Shown: piece after piece, positions 26,551 through 30,661 of the stretch | How positions within the stretch are numbered: the first letter of the stretch is position 1 | Layout of the letters: each line of letters opens with the position of its first letter | DNA from: a virus | DNA: 30,661 nt | IMG/VR virus record: IMGVR_UViG_3300013285_000051 | Span: 1 to 30,661 of that record | Reading direction: 5' to 3' (one strand) | The notes under the pieces: generated by a model | Database searches by the model: none | Told to the model about the DNA's origin: nothing | Seen by the model: only the letters and a program-made list of their open reading frames with translations | Program-made: the position numbers and the translations under genes

Positions 26551-26830
26551 TCAATTCGGGAAAAGTCAGATGCAGCATGGTTATCCATCTGCTGTCTTTC
26601 ACATGCAGCACTTGCTCGTTATGCGAAAATGCCACCAGGCACCAATCCTTATGCTTTGTGCCCAAATGCAGTTCACACCATGCATTTAGATCTTTGAAAG
26701 GCTGGCTGTATGATTGCCCGCACTTAAATATGATGTGGTGATCAAAATTTTTTAAGTATCTGGCAATGTCAGGATTGAGTCCCACATGATGATCAGCTAC
26801 CGTCAAGTAATTCTTTTTTGTCGATGTCAT
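26528..26830 (-). CDS. small protein possibly distantly related to the L-R-W family
   Basis: The 100-residue protein starts M-T-S-T-K-K-N-Y-L and overlaps the gene upstream by 38 bases; a later TTG start is possible. The segment L-N-A-W-C-E-L-H-L-G, then L-H-V-K-D-S-R-W-I-T-M-L-H-L-T-F follows the same order as the array proteins (helix with W-C, strand, then W-x-x-M-x-x-L). No R-W is present, so relation is tentative. Confidence 0.6.
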   Translation of the reverse strand: MTSTKKNYLTVADHHVGLNPDIARYLKNFDHHIIFKCGQSYSQPFKDLNAWCELHLGTKHKDWCLVAFSHNEQVLHVKDSRWITMLHLTFPELIVQSFKI

Positions 26831-27176
26831 TCTCTACAAATTTAGCCAGTAATTCAAAGTTGTCCTCTGCCTTCTTCAATTTCTCCAGTGCTTGCATCAG
26901 GGCTGGATTATGTTGAGCCAATGTCAGTCTATTCATGGCCATGGTGCGCTGTGTTTTTGCCCAGCTTATCACATCCAGTGTTTCTTGATCCAGCTGAACC
27001 ATGGCATAGCTAACTGGTAAATTGATCCAAGATCCGTTGGTGTAATATTGTATATCATTGCTGTTGATACGCAATACGCCATTAAAACTGTCGTTGGGAT
27101 TGTGCAGAGAGGGCACTCCTGTGGAGTATACTCCACTGACCTGTACTCCGTTGGACCCTTGTAATCCTTTAATCAT
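26793..27176 (-). CDS. conserved phage protein of unknown function
   Basis: The 127-residue protein starts M-I-K-G-L-Q-G-S-N-G-V-Q-V-S-G, has a small beta module (I-Q-Y-Y-T-N-G-S-W-I-N-L) and a helical end (E-K-L-K-K-A-E-D-N-F-E-L-L). I have seen this layout in many T4-like phage genomes, where it is unassigned. Its ATG overlaps the previous gene's stop region (TAAATG). Confidence 0.75.
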   Translation of the reverse strand: MIKGLQGSNGVQVSGVYSTGVPSLHNPNDSFNGVLRINSNDIQYYTNGSWINLPVSYAMVQLDQETLDVISWAKTQRTMAMNRLTLAQHNPALMQALEKLKKAEDNFELLAKFVENDIDKKELLDGS

Positions 27177-27401
27177 TTATTGATCCCGTTGCACCAGTGG
27201 CTTATCCAACTGGTTGTGCTGACTGAGATAAAACATAGACAGCTTCAGCATGGCACGAGCATGCTCCACATCGCATGGACAAATTACCAATTCTCCATTG
27301 CGCAATCTACGCAGTTCCTCAGTGTCTTGAATGGCTCGGGCTTCCATCTGTTCAAAGTCTCGAGCCATTCCCGATAGCTCAATTTGGTTGCAATTGAGCA
27401 T
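27177..27401 (-). CDS. small helical protein
   Basis: The 74-residue protein starts M-L-N-C-N-Q-I-E-L-S-G-M-A-R-D-F-E-Q-M-E-A and is helical with L-V-I-C-P-C-D-V in the middle. It lies six bases after rIIB and is probably in the same transcript. No family is recognised. Confidence 0.65.
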   Translation of the reverse strand: MLNCNQIELSGMARDFEQMEARAIQDTEELRRLRNGELVICPCDVEHARAMLKLSMFYLSQHNQLDKPLVQRDQ

Positions 27402-27407
27402 TATGGT

Positions 27408-28178
27408 TTAGCCTTGCCAAGAGTTGGGCCATGCCTGGTTGGCATTTTCCTGTACTGGCGCAGTGAATGCTTCGTCAGCATCCACACCCAGTTCACCCAC
27501 CACAACATACTTGCAAGCACGACCTTTGCTGTTGTTGTAGTCAGTTGGGATACTTACCACATCCGCAGGATTGACCTTAAGGATCATTGTGCGGCTAGTG
27601 CTGTCGCCAAAATTTGGCAAGTATTCCTTTGAACAGAAATGCAGGCCCGCTGAGCAGGTGCGGTCCTTGTCGTCGTCCACTTGGTTACGTTCCATTTCAC
27701 AGGTTGCACCAATTGAATTGTTGAACGTGCCGCTGTGAATGTCCATGTAGTCGTCACGAACTTTCTTGTAAGAAAGGAAACAACCATCTGGAGTAATTGG
27801 CAAGCTGTTCTTTTCCAAGAAGCCGTACAGTTCATCCACTGCACGTTTGCTGGAATTTTTCATCAAGTTTTCCATGAACAGCACCAGCGGTTCCACTGGA
27901 AAACCATCCTGCAACATCTGCACCATGCGAGTTGACAACGAATTGTGCATCTCTGCACCTTTCCAGAACAATGTGTCGCCCTGAACACTGACATTGCCCG
28001 CACCGTAATTGATCACAACCTTTTTGGGTTCAATCACATCTTTCACAGTGTTCCAGTCGTCAGCCTTGATAGCCTCTAGAACCTTGTGATAGGTCATGTG
28101 GGTTGAACTGATAGTGTGACTGTTGTTGCCGATCACAACAACAATATTTTTACCTTGAATAATATATGGATAAGCCAT
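27408..28178 (-). CDS. rIIB: rIIB-like protein
   Basis: The 256-residue protein matches marine T4-like rIIB homologues: F-L-E-K-N-S-L-P-I-T-P-D-G-C-F-L-S-Y-K-K-V-R, then R-T-C-S-A-G-L-H-F-C-S, then V-N-P-A-D-V-V-S-I-P-T-D-Y-N-N. In T4, rIIA and rIIB are membrane-associated and affect exclusion by lambda Rex. The gene starts one base after rIIA, with AAGGTG in between. T4 rIIB is longer (312). Confidence 0.85.
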   Translation of the reverse strand: MAYPYIIQGKNIVVVIGNNSHTISSTHMTYHKVLEAIKADDWNTVKDVIEPKKVVINYGAGNVSVQGDTLFWKGAEMHNSLSTRMVQMLQDGFPVEPLVLFMENLMKNSSKRAVDELYGFLEKNSLPITPDGCFLSYKKVRDDYMDIHSGTFNNSIGATCEMERNQVDDDKDRTCSAGLHFCSKEYLPNFGDSTSRTMILKVNPADVVSIPTDYNNSKGRACKYVVVGELGVDADEAFTAPVQENANQAWPNSWQG

Positions 28179-28179
28179 T

Positions 28180-30357
28180 TTAGTTTACACCTTTTTGTGT
28201 GTCGATTAAGTTGATATATGCACTAACTTCTTGATTTGGAGCACTACGCAAGTACTGCAACAACGGATAACGTTCATGAACAACTGCGCATTGTTTGGTA
28301 AACGTGTCTACTGTGTCTTGTGGATTAAAAGTAACACCCTTGGCATACACACGGCACAGATTCTTCAAACTCTGTTCACTGTAGCAAATCTTTGTAAATC
28401 CTTTAAACTGGCTGACCAGTTTGATATATGGACTGTTTGTATTTGCCACACTGTTCACAATATAAGTATTGTAACTGAGTAAATTGTAATTGTCAACAGC
28501 CTGTAACACCAAACTCATAACAAGTTTGTTGTCAATGGCGCTCAATTGCATGGCAATATGATCCTCAATATTGATCCAATTGGATTGAGTTTGAATGAAT
28601 TCCAAATCGGCTTTGCGTACACCATAAATTTTGACTTGTTTCAGTGTGCTGATGCCACACTCCTTTAGGTTTTCAAACAACGTTTTGACATTGAATCCGC
28701 CTTCCACTTTGCTGATTGGATTGAATCCGCTCAACGGCAAATAATAGAATGTCACTGCCTTGTCAAAGGTGTCAGCTTTGCCAGCATCACGCCACACCAT
28801 TTCACGTGAACGATAATAACCACCATCACCACGTTCCTGTAGGTGAAGCACAGTGACGTTCTTCAAACTGCCGTTGGCACGTGGCTTTACTTCCAACACG
28901 CTGGCAAACTGCACCCATGTTGTGGGCGGATTGTGAAGGTGAGTAAAGAATCCTTTGGTGTCCATGGGCTTGGTCTTGTCAGCCTTGCTCAAAATATAAA
29001 CCACATGGTTCTGTGCTTCGTCTTTGTTCTTCTTGGTGTGCTTCCAGTGATACTTGGCACGTTCTGTAGCACCAATGTTGGTATCATTGATTACAAATCG
29101 TGTGCCCAAGTCCACAGTAAACTTCCAGAAGTTCTCGTAGCCAAACGTACCGTCGGCTTGTTTGATATCTGGGTAGTGCTGACAGTTGAAAGTAGTGGTA
29201 CTGGCGCCTTGGTGTCCAAATGCAGTCACACTGATGTTGTATTTTTTAGCCAGTGCATCTAATGAACAGATTGGATTAACAAAAAATTCATAGTAGCCAG
29301 CTGGGTCTGGATTGACCAGCACAAATTTGGTGTCAACCACATACTTTACCACGGCTGCCTTCCACAAATTGTTTTTACTGCGCTCCTTTAGAAACAACGC
29401 ACGTTCCCAATTATTGGCCACAGCATCTGCTTCACTGGCCAGCACCCCTGTTAATGCTGCATCAAGTGCCACCAGTTTGGATTTGATAGCATCAATGGTA
29501 CTGGGAATGTATGATAACCCTTCGCGTGAAGCTTGAAAGTCCAACTCACCGATGGCAAAGTGCATTTCCAAACCTTGGCCAATCAAATAACGCAAGTCGC
29601 CCAATACTTTGTCGGAATTGGGCACATCGATGTTGTAGGCAATATTGCCCATGACTGCTTTGCTGCCACGGCTGTTCTTACAACTATGCACACCAGGCGC
29701 AATATTCAGGGTGTCATACTCCACATCAATGAACTTGAAGTCTTTGTAGCCAGTTACAACTGGACGCAATTTGAAATGTGTGTACACAGTGCGAGCTTCG
29801 TCACGGAACTTGCTGAAATCATAGCGATCATTCACACTGAACTTGACTTCAACACCTGCTGGCTCATCGGAGTCTTCCGTCATCATCTGTGCAATACTGG
29901 GCACACCTTGTGCATTGATAAATGCACTGTAGATGCCTTTCTTGCCATCCTTCACAGCAGTCACAGTGAAGTTGTCAGTGTAGCTGAAGGGTGACTTGGA
30001 ACCCAAGCCCAACGCACCAATGTAGTCGTTGGAGTCTGTTTTGGTACTTTCAAAGTAAGTGGTGTAGATGCTGGTCACTTGTGCATGTGACAGGCCAGTA
30101 CCGTAGTCGCGAATAGCAAACCATGGCTCAAAGTCATTGGGCAAGTGTACATCAAATGGTGTTTCTTGTTTGCCAGCAGCCATATGACTGTCCACAGCAT
30201 TACAGCTGAGTTCACGCACAATGGCACGAATTTTGTTGGCATACAATCCTGAGCTCAAAATGCTGAACGCTTTGGCGCTGGCTTTGATCTTGAAGTCGCC
30301 AACTTCGCCAACATTACTCAAAATAGCTTGATCTTTGGGAGCAGTGTGAAGTAACAT
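28180..30357 (-). CDS. rIIA: rIIA-like GHKL ATPase-domain protein
   Basis: This 725-residue protein has an N-terminal GHKL ATP-binding fold: E-L-S-C-N-A-V-D (Glu49, Asn53), D-Y-G-T-G-L (Asp84) and G-A-L-G-L-G-S-K-S-P-F-S (113-124). It is the same length as T4 rIIA as I recall it. The rest is beta/alpha with no other known domain. It is followed directly by rIIB, as in T4. AAAGGTT before ATG and a consensus promoter support early expression. Confidence 0.9.
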   Translation of the reverse strand: MLLHTAPKDQAILSNVGEVGDFKIKASAKAFSILSSGLYANKIRAIVRELSCNAVDSHMAAGKQETPFDVHLPNDFEPWFAIRDYGTGLSHAQVTSIYTTYFESTKTDSNDYIGALGLGSKSPFSYTDNFTVTAVKDGKKGIYSAFINAQGVPSIAQMMTEDSDEPAGVEVKFSVNDRYDFSKFRDEARTVYTHFKLRPVVTGYKDFKFIDVEYDTLNIAPGVHSCKNSRGSKAVMGNIAYNIDVPNSDKVLGDLRYLIGQGLEMHFAIGELDFQASREGLSYIPSTIDAIKSKLVALDAALTGVLASEADAVANNWERALFLKERSKNNLWKAAVVKYVVDTKFVLVNPDPAGYYEFFVNPICSLDALAKKYNISVTAFGHQGASTTTFNCQHYPDIKQADGTFGYENFWKFTVDLGTRFVINDTNIGATERAKYHWKHTKKNKDEAQNHVVYILSKADKTKPMDTKGFFTHLHNPPTTWVQFASVLEVKPRANGSLKNVTVLHLQERGDGGYYRSREMVWRDAGKADTFDKAVTFYYLPLSGFNPISKVEGGFNVKTLFENLKECGISTLKQVKIYGVRKADLEFIQTQSNWINIEDHIAMQLSAIDNKLVMSLVLQAVDNYNLLSYNTYIVNSVANTNSPYIKLVSQFKGFTKICYSEQSLKNLCRVYAKGVTFNPQDTVDTFTKQCAVVHERYPLLQYLRSAPNQEVSAYINLIDTQKGVN

Positions 30358-30392
30358 GTGGAACCTTTCTCTGTGTGTTAATGTATGTAAGT

Positions 30393-30421
30393 ATTATAGC
30401 AAGCGTTCAGCGATCAGTCAA
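30393..30421 (-). promoter_or_regulatory. sigma70-type early promoter TTGACT-N17-TATAAT
   Basis: TTGACT (30416-30421), 17-base spacer, TATAAT (30393-30398), about 35 bases before rIIA. Hexamers and spacing are the same as at 12345, 17845 and 22312. Confidence 0.88.
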
Positions 30422-30474
30422 CCTATCAGTGTTGCCAAATTGTGAACACACTGACTGGTCATGCACCAAAATAA

Positions 30475-30502
30475 AAGAGTGTTGTAGTAATACAACACTC
30501 TT
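30475..30502 (-). terminator. intrinsic terminator of the gene at the right edge
   Basis: A 12-bp perfect stem with a four-base loop (30487-30490) is followed on the minus strand by a T-rich run (TTTTATTTT). It lies seven bases after the stop of the right-edge gene and insulates it from the rII promoter. Confidence 0.9.
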
Positions 30503-30508
30503 GATCAA

Positions 30509-30661
30509 TCAAAAAGCATCGTAGTAGTAACTTTGCTTTTCAACAATTTTGGTAAGTGTCAATGCATTGCCATCACTGTCCACAAAGATAAACCTGCCGC
30601 CATCACTGTCAATCTTCTTCAAATCAGCAGGAGTGAAACGCAGGTCTCCCCATTCAAACTC
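30509..30661 (-). CDS. 3' end of a minus-strand gene (partial, window edge)
   Basis: Fifty codons are visible, ending at TGA 30509-30511. The peptide is hydrophilic with R-F-T-P-A-D-L-K-K-I-D, I-F-V-D-S-D-G-N-A-L-T-L and Y-Y-Y-D-A-F at the end. It is followed at once by a terminator, supporting a real gene. Family unknown. Confidence 0.7.
   Translation of the reverse strand, partial: EFEWGDLRFTPADLKKIDSDGGRFIFVDSDGNALTLTKIVEKQSYYYDAF

Noticed and set aside
1-30661. tRNA genes or CRISPR arrays
   Set aside because: I saw no cloverleaf with T-loop GTTCGA-type core outside genes and no spaced short repeats; gaps are all under 160 bases.

Overview
The window looks like part of the genome of a T4-like (straboviral/myoviral) bacteriophage, probably an aquatic one infecting an alphaproteobacterium or another Gram-negative proteobacterium. 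The phage identity rests on an adjacent rIIA-like/rIIB-like gene pair, large tail or tail-fibre genes, T4-type late promoters (NNTAAATA), short overlapping early genes behind consensus sigma70 promoters, and N-terminal leaders resembling the T4 capsid-targeting sequence. The host guess is weaker. It rests on a C4-type 5-aminolevulinate synthase, an HNH protein of a type common in alphaproteobacteria, and an HldD-like LPS-heptose epimerase. No capsid, terminase, polymerase or tRNA gene is in view.

Layout. Positions 1-11316 hold late genes. These are a metallopeptidase-like protein, a 526-residue structural protein, a plus-strand hemA (ALAS) moron, a lipoprotein with a small partner, a HAD-type nucleotidase, a secreted DNA/RNA endonuclease, and a four-gene tail block with an 881-residue fibre (repeats plus a lectin-like tip) and a 757-residue beta-helix protein. 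Positions 11362-12293 hold a DUF454 membrane protein and an HNH nuclease behind an early promoter. Positions 12380-16130 hold YqgE, a three-domain SGNH/peptidoglycan hydrolase, two small packaged-protein candidates and the epimerase. Positions 16139-18845 hold a ParB-like/HNH pair with a two-hairpin leader and four small genes. An isolated plus-strand nucleotidyltransferase gene (18901-19965) ends at a bidirectional terminator. A winged-helix gene and an operon containing a 2OG oxygenase reach 22285.

Positions 22318-26063 are the most unusual stretch. It is one early operon of 13 tightly overlapping small genes, and ten of them encode different proteins that carry, at or near the C-terminus, the same signature, roughly F-x-F-x(4-6)-A-N-W-F-x-L-R-W. 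The window closes with a DUF3307 membrane protein, three conserved small phage genes, rIIB, rIIA, an early promoter, a terminator and the 3' end of one more gene.

Three themes run across the regions. (1) Five or six otherwise unrelated proteins (metallopeptidase-like, nucleotidase, SGNH/peptidoglycan hydrolase, Cys-rich basic protein, Ala-rich protein, nucleotidyltransferase) begin with M-K/R-x-x-E/D-I/F-I/L-x-E, like the T4 capsid-targeting leader, and could be packaged and injected with the DNA. (2) Many late genes have a TAAATA box only 4-7 bases before ATG and no Shine-Dalgarno, which implies near-leaderless late mRNAs. (3) Early operons start from nearly identical TTGACT-N17-TATAAT promoters, often placed inside the 3' end of the preceding gene. 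All functional statements are from reading the sequence; no database search was possible.
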